NCBI RefSeq assembly: GCF_023284065.1
Contig: NZ_JAKIKP010000016.1
Span: 26,357 to 90,356 of the forward strand
DNA length: 64,000 nucleotides
From: Shewanella gaetbuli
GTDB lineage: Bacteria; Pseudomonadota; Gammaproteobacteria; Enterobacterales; Shewanellaceae
Direction: 5' to 3'
Shown here one piece after another: positions 9,343 to 17,524 of the stretch. A program made the translations under genes and the position numbers. The notes under the pieces were generated by a model. It saw only the letters and a program-made list of their open reading frames with translations. It ran no database searches and was not told the DNA's origin. Within the stretch, counting starts at the first letter, position 1. Each line of letters begins with the position of its first letter.

Positions 9343-10674
9343 GTGAGTAACCTCGGTTTCGACTTTGCCCCAGATTTTCGCCCATTAGCTGCTAGAATGC
9401 GGCCGCGAGATATTAGTGAATATATTGGCCAGAATCATTTACTTGGACAAGGTAAACCACTAAGACAAGCCTTAGAGGCAAATCGTGCTCATTCAATGTT
9501 GTTGTGGGGGCCACCGGGTACCGGAAAAACCACTTTAGCTGAATTAGTAGCACATTACGCCAATGCCCATGTTGAACGCATTTCTGCGGTAACATCGGGT
9601 GTCAAAGATATTCGTGCCGCCATCGAGCAAGCTAAAGCCATAGCTCAAAGCCGCGGCCAGCGAACACTGCTATTTGTTGACGAGGTTCATCGTTTTAATA
9701 AAAGCCAACAAGACGCATTTTTACCGTTTATTGAAGACGGTACGGTTATTTTTATTGGGGCAACAACCGAAAACCCATCATTTGAAATTAACAACGCGCT
9801 ACTTTCTCGTGCTCGGGTGTATTTAATTCATCGCTTAACCGATGATGAAATTATACAAATAGCCCAACAAGCGTTAACTGACAATGAGCGAGGTTTAGGG
9901 CAACGACAACTGACATTACCGCATGATGTTGCTGTATCGTTAGCGCAAATTTGTGAGGGTGATGCTCGTAAAGCACTCAACTTAATAGAGTTAATGGCAG
10001 ATTTTGTTGAAGACAATAATGCCTTTACTCTTGAAATGCTTACCCAAGTTGCAGGGCACCAAGCCGCGGGCTATGACAAAAATGGCGACCAATTTTACGA
10101 TTTAATTTCAGCCGTACATAAATCCGTTAGAGGTTCGTCGCCAGATGCCGCGCTATATTGGTTTTGTCGAATTTTAGAAGGTGGCGGTGATCCTCTTTAT
10201 GTAGCAAGACGTTTATTGGCTATTGCTTCAGAAGATATTGGCAACGCTGACCCAGTGGCGATGACGGTCGCGCTCAATGCGTGGGATTGTTATCATCGCA
10301 TTGGCCCAACAGAAGGCGAGCGAGCTATTGCCCAAGCGGTATTATATTTAGCCAGCGCGCCCAAAAGTAATGCCGTTTATACCGCATTCAAGCAAGCTAG
10401 AAGTTTAGCTAAAGAAACAGGCCATGAGCCCGTACCGAACCATTTACGTAATGCGCCTACTCAATTAATGAAAGATATTGGTTATGGTCAAGAGTATAGA
10501 TATGCCCACGATGAAGATGGAGCTTATGCTGCGGGCGAGAATTATTTTCCTGAATCATTAAAAACGAGTAAATTTTATCAACCCACTAATCGAGGGTTTG
10601 AAAAAAGAATACAAGACAAATTAGCCAACCTAGAGCAGTTAGATCAACTCAGCGGACTAAAACGTTATGACTAA
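9343..10674 (+). CDS. rarA: Replication-associated recombination protein RarA (MgsA)
   Basis: Clamp-loader-like AAA+ ATPase that acts at stalled replication forks with SSB. 443 residues from a GTG start. Walker A GPPGTGKTTL is at about residues 47-56, Walker B LLFVDEVHRFNKSQQD at about 109-124, sensor 1 GATTENPSFEINNALLSR follows, and the C-terminal tetramerisation region carries AAGENYFPESL. It is tightly packed: 4 bp after lolA, and its 3' end overlaps crcB by 8 bp. Confidence 0.96.
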   Translation: MSNLGFDFAPDFRPLAARMRPRDISEYIGQNHLLGQGKPLRQALEANRAHSMLLWGPPGTGKTTLAELVAHYANAHVERISAVTSGVKDIRAAIEQAKAIAQSRGQRTLLFVDEVHRFNKSQQDAFLPFIEDGTVIFIGATTENPSFEINNALLSRARVYLIHRLTDDEIIQIAQQALTDNERGLGQRQLTLPHDVAVSLAQICEGDARKALNLIELMADFVEDNNAFTLEMLTQVAGHQAAGYDKNGDQFYDLISAVHKSVRGSSPDAALYWFCRILEGGGDPLYVARRLLAIASEDIGNADPVAMTVALNAWDCYHRIGPTEGERAIAQAVLYLASAPKSNAVYTAFKQARSLAKETGHEPVPNHLRNAPTQLMKDIGYGQEYRYAHDEDGAYAAGENYFPESLKTSKFYQPTNRGFEKRIQDKLANLEQLDQLSGLKRYD

Positions 10675-11041
10675 TATTTTGTTTGTGGCATTAGGTGGCT
10701 CAATTGGTGCTGTTTTACGCTATCTAATTTCAATATTTATGATCCAAGTATTTGGAAGCAGTTTCCCTTTTGGTACACTGATGGTCAATATACTTGGCTC
10801 GTTTCTAATGGGTGTGGTTTATGCACTTGGGCAACTGAGTCATATAAGCCCAGAATTAAAATCAATGATTGGAGTTGGTTTATTAGGAGCGTTAACCACT
10901 TTTTCTACTTTTTCAAATGAAACCTTACTGTTAATGCAAGAAGGTTTATGGTTTAAGAGTATTTTGAATGTATTGTTGAATGTCAGTGTGTGCCTATTTA
11001 TGGTGTACCTTGGACAACAATTAATTTTTTCACGCGTTTAA
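10667..11041 (+). CDS. crcB: Fluoride channel CrcB/Fluc
   Basis: Dual-topology inner-membrane fluoride exporter that works as a dimer. 124 residues with four membrane helices. Family motifs seen: GGSIGAVLRY at the N terminus, GTLMVNILGSFLMG in helix 2, and GLLGALTTFSTFSNET, the re-entrant helix 3 break with the pore Phe/Thr residues. The start overlaps the rarA end by 8 bp, so translation is probably coupled. No fluoride riboswitch is possible directly upstream because that DNA is coding. Confidence 0.95.
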   Translation: MTNILFVALGGSIGAVLRYLISIFMIQVFGSSFPFGTLMVNILGSFLMGVVYALGQLSHISPELKSMIGVGLLGALTTFSTFSNETLLLMQEGLWFKSILNVLLNVSVCLFMVYLGQQLIFSRV

Positions 11042-11059
11042 CTTAAAAGAACTGAGAAC

Positions 11060-12346
11060 ATGCTAGATCCAAAATTTTTGCGAAATGAACTTGAAGACAC
11101 TGCTAAGCGATTAGCTGCCCGTGGTTATACTTTAGATGTAGCGCACATTTCATCCCTTGAAGAAAAGCGTAAAAAGCTACAAGTAGAAACAGAAGAGTTA
11201 CAAGCGTCTCGTAATGCCATTTCCAAGTCGATTGGACAAGCTAAAGCCAAAGGTGAAGACATAGCACCTATTATGGCTCAAGTGGGTGATTTAGGTTCAA
11301 AGTTAGATGCTAAAAAAGCTGAGTTAGCTGAATTACTGCAACAGTTAAACATGATTGCAATGAGCATTCCTAACTTGCCAGACGATGCAGTACCAGCAGG
11401 TGCAGACGAAAATGACAACGTTGAAGTTCGTCGTTGGGGTACGCCAAAAAGCTTCGATTTTGAAGTAAAAGATCACCTTGACCTGGGTGAGGCCCTTGAC
11501 GGCTTAGATTTTAAAAATGCCGTTAAAATTACCGGTTCACGCTTTATCGTAATGAAAGGTCAAATTGCCCGCTTAAACCGTGCATTAGGCCAGTTCATGT
11601 TAGATATGCATACTACTCAGCATGGCTACACTGAAGCTTACGTGCCATTATTGGTTAATGAAGACAGCTTATTAGGCACTGGGCAGCTACCTAAATTTGG
11701 TGAAGATTTATTCCACACCAAACCTGCAACGGAAGAAGCACAAAGCTTATCTCTTATTCCTACAGCTGAAGTGCCATTAACTAATTTAGTGCGTGATACC
11801 ATCATTGATGAAGCCGACTTACCCATTAAAATGACCGCTTTAACCGCGTGTTTTAGAAGTGAAGCAGGCTCTTACGGTCGTGATACTCGTGGTCTTATTC
11901 GTCAGCATCAATTTGATAAAGTCGAGTTAGTACAAATTGTTCATCCAGAACAGTCAATGGAAGCGCTTGAGTCACTGACTCAACATGCAGAAAACATTCT
12001 ACAGGCACTAGAATTACCTTATCGTACCGTCGTGTTATGTACCGGCGACATGGGCTTTGGCGCAAGCAAAACGTTTGATATTGAAGTGTGGTTGCCAGCA
12101 CAGAATACTTACCGTGAAATCTCATCATGTTCTAACATGAAAGACTTCCAAGCCCGCCGCATGCAAGCTAGATTCCGCAACAAGGCTGACAATAAGCCAG
12201 CGTTAGTCCACACCTTAAATGGTTCTGGTTTAGCGGTAGGCCGTACTTTGGTGGCGATTTTAGAAAACTATCAAAATGCTGATGGAACCATTACTGTTCC
12301 TACAGTACTTCGCCCATATATGGGTGGCTTAGAAGTGATTGGTTAA
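11060..12346 (+). CDS. serS: Seryl-tRNA synthetase
   Basis: Class II synthetase charging tRNA-Ser (and tRNA-Sec) with serine. 428 residues. Residues 1-110 form the long antiparallel coiled-coil arm (KRKKLQVETEELQASRNAISKSIG starts it; shown in parts: EELQASRNAIS). Motif 2 FRSEAGSYGRDTRG and motif 3 LNGSGLAVGRTLVAILE are intact, as is TAEVPLTNL. It follows crcB after 18 bp, as last large gene of the ftsK cluster. No clear terminator directly follows it. Confidence 0.97.
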   Translation: MLDPKFLRNELEDTAKRLAARGYTLDVAHISSLEEKRKKLQVETEELQASRNAISKSIGQAKAKGEDIAPIMAQVGDLGSKLDAKKAELAELLQQLNMIAMSIPNLPDDAVPAGADENDNVEVRRWGTPKSFDFEVKDHLDLGEALDGLDFKNAVKITGSRFIVMKGQIARLNRALGQFMLDMHTTQHGYTEAYVPLLVNEDSLLGTGQLPKFGEDLFHTKPATEEAQSLSLIPTAEVPLTNLVRDTIIDEADLPIKMTALTACFRSEAGSYGRDTRGLIRQHQFDKVELVQIVHPEQSMEALESLTQHAENILQALELPYRTVVLCTGDMGFGASKTFDIEVWLPAQNTYREISSCSNMKDFQARRMQARFRNKADNKPALVHTLNGSGLAVGRTLVAILENYQNADGTITVPTVLRPYMGGLEVIG

Positions 12347-12424
12347 TAAAGTTTTTAATTGACTACGTAGCACTTTTTCATTACAAATACCGTTAGTATG
12401 TATTTGTACTTGGGAAAGTGCACG

Positions 12425-12592
12425 ATGTTGCAGAAAAACAATAAAAAACCGTCATCTACAAGCCGCAGAATGACTAATAATAATCGTTTGATATATTCAT
12501 TAGTGATGATGTTTTTTGGATCTTTTGTGTTGTTTCAGATAGGTCAGGCCATGTTAATTGTCATTAAACATGGTACGCCGCTTTTACAATAA
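12425..12592 (+). CDS. Small single-pass membrane protein, unknown
   Basis: A 55-residue protein from an ATG with GGGAAAG about 8 nt upstream; an in-frame ATG at 12398 would add 9 residues but lacks a site. Residues 1-22 are basic and polar (KNNKKPSSTSRRMTNNNR), followed by one hydrophobic segment at about 24-46 (LIYSLVMMFFGSFVLFQIGQ), an N-in topology. It sits between serS and a strong terminator, so it is probably the last cistron of the serS transcript. Function not recognised. Confidence 0.5.
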   Translation: MLQKNNKKPSSTSRRMTNNNRLIYSLVMMFFGSFVLFQIGQAMLIVIKHGTPLLQ

Positions 12593-12617
12593 CAGCGTCC
12601 AATATGAACAGTTAATA

Positions 12618-12650
12618 AAAATGCCTTGTTTTTAAACAAGGCATTTTTTA
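12618..12650. terminator. Bidirectional terminator between the serS unit and tusE
   Basis: A 12-bp perfect hairpin, arms AATGCCTTGTTT and AAACAAGGCATT, with T-runs on both sides. It separates the plus-strand serS transcript from the converging minus-strand tus genes. Confidence 0.88.
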
Positions 12651-12692
12651 TTGAAGCTAAAGCTCACTCTACACGCAGTTTACTTAAACTCT

Positions 12693-13043
12693 TTATAAGC
12701 ATTTTGCAGGTTTAGGTAAGCCCGCAATTTTAGTGGCTTGTTTAGCTGGCCCTACAGGGAATAACGTATAAAGGTACTTTGAGTTACCTTTTTCAGCACC
12801 AAGGCTTTGGCCTATGGCTTTAACTAACACTCTTATGGCTGGACTTGTTTTGTACTCCATATAAAACTCACGCACAAAACGAATCACTTCCCAATGTTGT
12901 TCTGTTAACTCAATTTCTTCAGTAGCTGCAATTATGGCGGCCATATCTTCATGCCAGTCATGGGCATTTTTTAAATAACCTTGTTTGTCTGTTTCAATCG
13001 CTTTGCCATTAAATTGAAACGAAAACTCGAAACTTGTAGTCAT
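12693..13043 (-). CDS. tusE: Sulfurtransferase TusE (DsrC-like)
   Basis: Accepts persulfide sulfur from TusBCD and passes it to MnmA for 2-thiolation of U34 in tRNA. 116 residues; DsrC/TusE fold with FEFNGK-type N terminus, YLKNAHDWHEDMA, and the conserved C-terminal arm ending GLPKPAKCL, where the penultimate Cys carries the sulfur. Last gene of the tusD-C-B-E run on the minus strand, 7 bp after tusB. Confidence 0.93.
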   Translation of the reverse strand: MTTSFEFSFQFNGKAIETDKQGYLKNAHDWHEDMAAIIAATEEIELTEQHWEVIRFVREFYMEYKTSPAIRVLVKAIGQSLGAEKGNSKYLYTLFPVGPAKQATKIAGLPKPAKCL

Positions 13044-13050
13044 AATAGGT

Positions 13051-13347
13051 TTACCAGGTGATCACTTTTTGGTGTGTTAAAGATTGAGCGACAAACTCAT
13101 TCATACTGATTAAATTGATTGCTATTGACGATGCCGCCAAGTGTTTTTCGGTTAAGCCTCTAGCAGCAACATCGTCAGCTAACGCCATTATGTTGAATGG
13201 TTTAAGCTTATTGAGCCATTGCTGATCTAATAGGGCAATTACGGCATCAGAACTTAAGACAATACTGTCTTGCGGAGCACAAAAACGAAGGCATACTGCT
13301 AAAGCATTGTCATTTAACGCAGATGTTTGAACATGATGTAAAATCAA
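13051..13347 (-). CDS. tusB: Sulfur-relay protein TusB (DsrH-like)
   Basis: Small subunit of the TusBCD hexamer that relays sulfur from TusA to TusE. 98 residues, begins MILHHVQTSALNDNALAVCL, which fits the DsrH/TusB family in length and in the N-terminal strand. The start overlaps the tusC end by 4 bp. TusB is the least conserved Tus subunit, so the call rests largely on position between tusC and tusE. Confidence 0.85.
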   Translation of the reverse strand: MILHHVQTSALNDNALAVCLRFCAPQDSIVLSSDAVIALLDQQWLNKLKPFNIMALADDVAARGLTEKHLAASSIAINLISMNEFVAQSLTHQKVITW

Positions 13348-13700
13348 AATACTAATACCTCATCTGCTTGTTGTAATTGCTCAGTAATGACAGTGCTTGA
13401 CGCCAGTTGTGCACTAATTGCTAAATCTTCAAGCGTTAACCCAAAGCGTTGTAATGATGTTTCACACACTAAAACGTGTTCTATATCGTAAAGGTCAAAT
13501 GCTTTAAAAACTGATACATAATCTTTGCTTCCCGCTAATTCAGGCTGCTGATCAGCCAGCAAATGCAATACCGCTTCATCAGTAAAAACTAAGCATAATT
13601 GTTGTTCAAAACTGGCGCTTAACAAGGCAAAGTCTATTCCTTCACGACTACTAGTAGCGCCAAAGGGCGCATGACGAAAAACTACGCATATGTGCTTCAT
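13344..13700 (-). CDS. tusC: Sulfur-relay protein TusC (DsrF-like)
   Basis: Subunit of the TusBCD complex in the tRNA 2-thiouridine pathway. 118 residues with the DsrE/F fold start KHICVVFRHAPFGATSSREG typical of TusC, plus DLYDIEHVLVCETSLQRFGL. Lies 11 bp after tusD and overlaps tusB by 4 bp. Confidence 0.9.
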   Translation of the reverse strand: MKHICVVFRHAPFGATSSREGIDFALLSASFEQQLCLVFTDEAVLHLLADQQPELAGSKDYVSVFKAFDLYDIEHVLVCETSLQRFGLTLEDLAISAQLASSTVITEQLQQADEVLVF

Positions 13701-13711
13701 GATAGTGATCC

Positions 13712-14101
13712 TTAAAAGCTTACAAAGCGGTCGGCTTGTTCAATGCCGGTAACCAACTCACCCAAGCCCCCCATAACAAAGGGCGCGTCAACATTCCAAT
13801 GAGCCTTGTTAGATTCATAGGCATCCTGTTGCGATAACACGCCACGTCTTAAGGCGGCTGAAACACAATTAATCAATGGCACATTATGTTCGTTGGCAAG
13901 TCTAAGCCATAATTGATACAGGTTAACTTCATCACTGGCAGGGCAGTTTAAGGAGCTACTGTTAGTCACTCCATCTTGGTAGAAAAAGACTTTTTCTATT
14001 TGATGCCCAGCAGCAATAACGGCCTGACAATATTGCAAGGCTTTATAGCTTGAAGTAGAGCCATAAGCTGGCCCGTTAACTTGAATAATAAACTTTTTCA
14101 T
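13712..14101 (-). CDS. tusD: Sulfur-relay subunit TusD (DsrE-like)
   Basis: Subunit of TusBCD that receives sulfur from TusA on a conserved cysteine. About 129 residues when started at MKKFIIQVNGPAYGSTSSYK; the Cys in NCVSAALRRGV matches the active Cys of TusD. Tandem ATGs at 14104 and 14101 follow directly after a T-run; the longer form from 14122 would begin inside a terminator hairpin and is unlikely. The only plausible ribosome-binding site, GAGGG at about 14116-14120, lies inside the 3' arm of the yccA terminator, so translation from read-through RNA would need the hairpin to open. First gene of the tusDCBE operon. Confidence 0.92.
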   Translation of the reverse strand: MKKFIIQVNGPAYGSTSSYKALQYCQAVIAAGHQIEKVFFYQDGVTNSSSLNCPASDEVNLYQLWLRLANEHNVPLINCVSAALRRGVLSQQDAYESNKAHWNVDAPFVMGGLGELVTGIEQADRFVSF

Positions 14102-14102
14102 C

Positions 14103-14135
14103 ATAAAAAAAATGACCCTCACTTAGGGTCATTTT
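14103..14135 (-). terminator. Terminator of yccA abutting the tusD start
   Basis: Minus-strand hairpin AATGACCCT / AGGGTCATT followed by eight Ts that run straight into the tusD ATG. It contains the only candidate Shine-Dalgarno of tusD. Confidence 0.8.
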
Positions 14136-14159
14136 ATCGTATATTGAAGCGGTTGACGA

Positions 14160-14819
14160 TTAGTCGTCGCTGCCCATTCCTAATAAATGTAATAAACTCA
14201 CAAATAAGTTTAAGAAATCTAAGAATAGCGACACCGTCGCGCGAATGTAGTTTGTTTCACCACCGTTAACAATGCGGCTTGTATCGTAAAGGATAAAACC
14301 TGTCATTAGTAATGCCACACCGGCATTAAGTGCCATAAACAGTACTGAGCTACCAACAAAAATATTAATAATTGCAGCACCAATCATGACTAATAACCCT
14401 GCAAATAAGAAGCCGCCCATAAATGAGAAGTCTTTTTTGGTGGTTAATGCATAAGCCGATAACGACACAAAAATAACCGAGGTTAAGCCTAGTGCTTGCA
14501 TCACAATAGATGGGCCGTTAGCCACACCCACATAATGATTTAAAATATAGCCTAAAGACGCGCCTTCCATACCGGTGAAGGCAAAGACCCAAAAGATACC
14601 AGCAGCAGTGTCTGCCTTTTTAAGGGTAACGAATAATAAAACTAAACCACCAATGGATAAACCGAGTGACATCATTGGGCTGATGTTCAATGCCATTGCA
14701 AAACCAGCACAAACTGCCGCAAATGCTAATGTCATCGATAATAACATATAGGTGTTTTTCAACAGTTTATTGACTTCCAGTGTCGATAAACTAGGTGATA
14801 TAGCTGATTGTTGACTCAT
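14160..14819 (-). CDS. yccA: BI-1-family membrane protein, YccA-like FtsH modulator
   Basis: Seven-helix inner-membrane protein of the Bax inhibitor-1 family. In E. coli YccA is a substrate and inhibitor of the FtsH protease. 219 residues; cytoplasmic N terminus (1-22), then about seven hydrophobic segments, and the family signature near the end: GFILYDTSRIVNGGETNYIR, with the YD pair of the BI-1 pore region. A good GGAGT site precedes the ATG. In many gammaproteobacteria yccA sits next to tusE, which supports the name. Confidence 0.88.
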   Translation of the reverse strand: MSQQSAISPSLSTLEVNKLLKNTYMLLSMTLAFAAVCAGFAMALNISPMMSLGLSIGGLVLLFVTLKKADTAAGIFWVFAFTGMEGASLGYILNHYVGVANGPSIVMQALGLTSVIFVSLSAYALTTKKDFSFMGGFLFAGLLVMIGAAIINIFVGSSVLFMALNAGVALLMTGFILYDTSRIVNGGETNYIRATVSLFLDFLNLFVSLLHLLGMGSDD

Positions 14820-14968
14820 GTTGTACTCCGTCTAAATAATCGTATTTTACTAAGACACGGTTATTGTAAATAAATTCAATAGAAAAGCTTAAGTTTCACA
14901 GCATTAACTTAGGGTATCTTAACCTAGCTAAATACTAGGATAAAGCCTAAAACACGGCAATTGCTGAT

Positions 14969-15871
14969 TTAAGCCAGCCATTCACGGTGAAGTTTTTCAG
15001 TATCGCCCAAATAATCTAACACCCATTGCAGTGCCGGTGACATTTTGTCTTGATCCCACGCTAAACAACAAGGGCTAGAAGGTTTGGGGTTTTGTAATTG
15101 TTTGGCAACTAGCATACCGTTAGCAATAAAGGGTTGAGCTAAATGAATTGGCATATAACCAATGCCCAAACCTGCAATAAAACAATTAATTGCCCTAATC
15201 CAATCGGGTACCACTAATCTGCGTTGGTTATCCAGTAACCAAGTGATACGTTTAGGGATTTCTCTGGATGTATCTTCCAAACAAATGGCAGGATATTGTC
15301 GTAAGTCATCATCTTGAAGCGGACCTTCAACCTTAGCTAAAGGGTGATTCTTGCTCACTAAAAACGCCCATTCAATGTCTTTCATATCTCGGTATTGATA
15401 AACGCCACCGACAGGAATAGCGGTGGTCGCGCCAATGGCAATCATACTGCGACCGGTAGAGAGTGACTCCCAAACGCCATTAAATACTTCAATTTGGATA
15501 ATGAGTTCTACATCATCAAAATGGCGATAAAAATCAGCAATTAATGAGCTAATTCTGTCTGCGCGAACGATATTGTCAAGGGCAATAGAAAGGGTAGGTT
15601 GCCAACCGTTTGCGACTCGTTGAGTTTGTGTTTTCAACTCTTGCATTTGGCGTAATAATTCACGGGAATGTTGTAAAAAGTGTTTCCCCGGTTCTGTGAG
15701 GGTGACTGAACGGTGATGTCGCTCAAACAATACCACCCCAATATCAGACTCAACTTGCTTAACGGCATAACTCACGGCAGAAGGTACTTTATGTAACTCG
15801 TTAGCGGCAGCGGTAAAACTCCCAAGTCGAGCGACAATATCAATCATATGAAGTGTTTGTTCTGAAAGCAT
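14969..15871 (-). CDS. punR: LysR-type activator PunR (YdhB-like)
   Basis: DNA-binding regulator, 300 residues. The N-terminal LysR winged helix (LGSFTAAANELHKVPSAVSY) is followed by an effector domain that closely follows the pattern of E. coli YdhB/PunR: VANGWQPTLSIALDNIVRADR, FYRHFDDVELIIQ, EVFNGVWESLS and ITWLLDNQRRLVVPDW. In E. coli PunR responds to adenosine and turns on the purine nucleoside importer punC. Here too it is divergent from a punC-like gene, 114 bp away, so local control of that gene is likely. Confidence 0.88.
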   Translation of the reverse strand: MLSEQTLHMIDIVARLGSFTAAANELHKVPSAVSYAVKQVESDIGVVLFERHHRSVTLTEPGKHFLQHSRELLRQMQELKTQTQRVANGWQPTLSIALDNIVRADRISSLIADFYRHFDDVELIIQIEVFNGVWESLSTGRSMIAIGATTAIPVGGVYQYRDMKDIEWAFLVSKNHPLAKVEGPLQDDDLRQYPAICLEDTSREIPKRITWLLDNQRRLVVPDWIRAINCFIAGLGIGYMPIHLAQPFIANGMLVAKQLQNPKPSSPCCLAWDQDKMSPALQWVLDYLGDTEKLHREWLA

Positions 15872-15985
15872 ACCCTAATCCTTTGCTATGAGTTTTTTTG
15901 AAAGCTGTGTGCAAATATAAACGTTTCACAGAGTAATTTCTAATAATTAAACTAGCGCGATTCTATTTAAGCTAGAGATTTTATT

Positions 15986-17257
15986 ATGACTAAGTCTACA
16001 AAAACTGCCAGCATGCTAGAGCGTGGCGGGTTCTTTTTATATTTAACTATTTTAAGCATGTTGTGTTTTATCGCAACTGATATGTATTTGCCTGCTTTTA
16101 AATCAATTGAAAGCTCACTAAGCGCATCGACTACCGATGTGGCAATGTCGTTGACGACATTTTTAGCCGGTTTAGCTTTTGGTCAATTGCTTTATGGTAA
16201 GTTGGTTGAAAAGTGGGGCAAGCGAAATTCGTTATTATTGGGGTTAGGTTTATTTGTTATCTCCACCGCGATCATCATTGTTAGCGATAATATTGTGATG
16301 ATGAATATTGGCCGTTTTGTGCAAGCGATTGGTGTCTGTAGTGCAAGTGTCATATGGCAAGCGTTAGTGATTGAAAAATATGATGAGCAAGAATCACAAC
16401 AAGTATTGTCAAACATCATGCCTTTAGTGGCGTTATCACCGGCTGTTGCACCGTTAATTGGCGCATTTTTTCTATCACAATGGGGCTGGCAAAGTATCTT
16501 CGTATGTTTAGCTGTATTGGGCGTGTTGTTGATATTACTAACGCAGCTTTTTGTAGCAGCAGACAATCCAAAACAAATTAAACATGATCAGCAACAAAAT
16601 AGACCAGCCTTGAGTTTCAAGCAAATGTTGGCTAACCCTTTCTACGTAGGCAATGTGATGATATTTGCTGCGTGTTCAGCAGCGTTCTTTTCATATTTAA
16701 CCCTATGGCCAGCCGTTATGGATAAGTTTGGATATGACGCAACGGCAATTGGTTTAAGCTTCATTCCACAAACCATCATGTTTATTGTGGGTGGCTACAG
16801 CGGCAAAATATTGATCAATAAATTTGGTAGTGAAATCGCGCTAAAGTGTCAATTGGGGTTATTTTTTATCAGTACCCTGTTAATTAGCTTGGTGACATTA
16901 GTATTGAATATGACAACAATTTTCCCATTACTCATCATCTTTGCCTTTATGGCATCGGCTAATGGAGCAATTTATCCAATAGTAGTGAATAACGCCTTAC
17001 AGACCTTTAAAGACGATGCCGCTAAAGCCGCAGGATTACAAAACTTTATACAGATCTCAGTGGCATTTGGAGCATCAAGCATTGTAGCCGCTTTTGCCTC
17101 AGCAAATGAAAAGGCCATTGGTTTAGGCATATTAGTTAGCTCAGTATTGGTGTTTGGCGCTTATTGTGTAAGAAGATTGCGTTCATGGGATAAAATGACT
17201 CACTCATTAACAATGCCAGATCCCGCTAGAGTGGCACTTAAAAAGCACGAAGATTAA
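15986..17257 (+). CDS. punC: MFS purine-nucleoside importer PunC (YdhC-like)
   Basis: Inner-membrane proton-coupled transporter of the Bcr/CflA (DHA1) branch, 423 residues, 12 predicted helices. Motifs: FIATDMYLPAF in helix 1, LAGLAFGQLLYGKLVEKWGK (MFS motif A), and RFVQAIGVCSASVIWQALV, which matches E. coli YdhC/PunC rather than drug exporters such as Bcr. Divergent from punR. It is the last core gene before tRNA-Ser and the island. Confidence 0.85.
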   Translation: MTKSTKTASMLERGGFFLYLTILSMLCFIATDMYLPAFKSIESSLSASTTDVAMSLTTFLAGLAFGQLLYGKLVEKWGKRNSLLLGLGLFVISTAIIIVSDNIVMMNIGRFVQAIGVCSASVIWQALVIEKYDEQESQQVLSNIMPLVALSPAVAPLIGAFFLSQWGWQSIFVCLAVLGVLLILLTQLFVAADNPKQIKHDQQQNRPALSFKQMLANPFYVGNVMIFAACSAAFFSYLTLWPAVMDKFGYDATAIGLSFIPQTIMFIVGGYSGKILINKFGSEIALKCQLGLFFISTLLISLVTLVLNMTTIFPLLIIFAFMASANGAIYPIVVNNALQTFKDDAAKAAGLQNFIQISVAFGASSIVAAFASANEKAIGLGILVSSVLVFGAYCVRRLRSWDKMTHSLTMPDPARVALKKHED

Positions 17258-17346
17258 TCAAGTTGGCCTTAAAGTAATCAGCAGTACATAAAATTGCATT
17301 TAAGGCTTTACATACCAATCTGGTTATCATATTATTCGCCGCGTTC

Positions 17347-17437
17347 GGAGAGATGGCAGAGTGGTCGAATGCACCGGTCTTGAAAACCGGCACGGGTTTG
17401 TAGCCCGTCTAGGGTTCAAATCCCTATCTCTCCGCCA
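17347..17437 (+). tRNA. tRNA-Ser (UGA)
   Basis: 91-nt type II tRNA with encoded CCA. Acceptor arms GGAGAGA (17347-17353) and TCTCTCC (17427-17433), anticodon loop CTTGAAA with TGA at 17381-17383, a long variable arm (CACGGGTTTGTAGCCCGT), and T loop GGTTCAAATCC. Its 3' end is duplicated at 44507, which marks it as the integration site of the island. Confidence 0.97.
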
Positions 17438-17484
17438 TATTAAATGCGAGAAAAGCCGTTGATTATCAACGGCTTTTTTTGTTT
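17412..17484 (+). repeat. attL direct repeat of the island
   Basis: 73 bp covering the tRNA-Ser T arm, acceptor end and the following terminator. It matches 44507-44579 except for G versus A shortly after the tRNA. The copy restores the tRNA, as expected for recombinases that use tRNA 3' ends. Confidence 0.93.
17451..17480 (+). terminator. Terminator of tRNA-Ser
   Basis: Hairpin AAAAGCCGTTGA / TCAACGGCTTTT with a short loop and a seven-T run, 14 nt after the tRNA. It lies inside the att repeat and so is present at both island ends. Confidence 0.88.
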
Positions 17485-17524
17485 TTGATTTCGGAAAGGC
17501 TTTCTGAGAGGATTGACTCAGACA

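Noticed and set aside
10550..10667. Fluoride riboswitch before crcB
   Set aside because: The upstream DNA is rarA coding sequence with overlap; no riboswitch fold seen.
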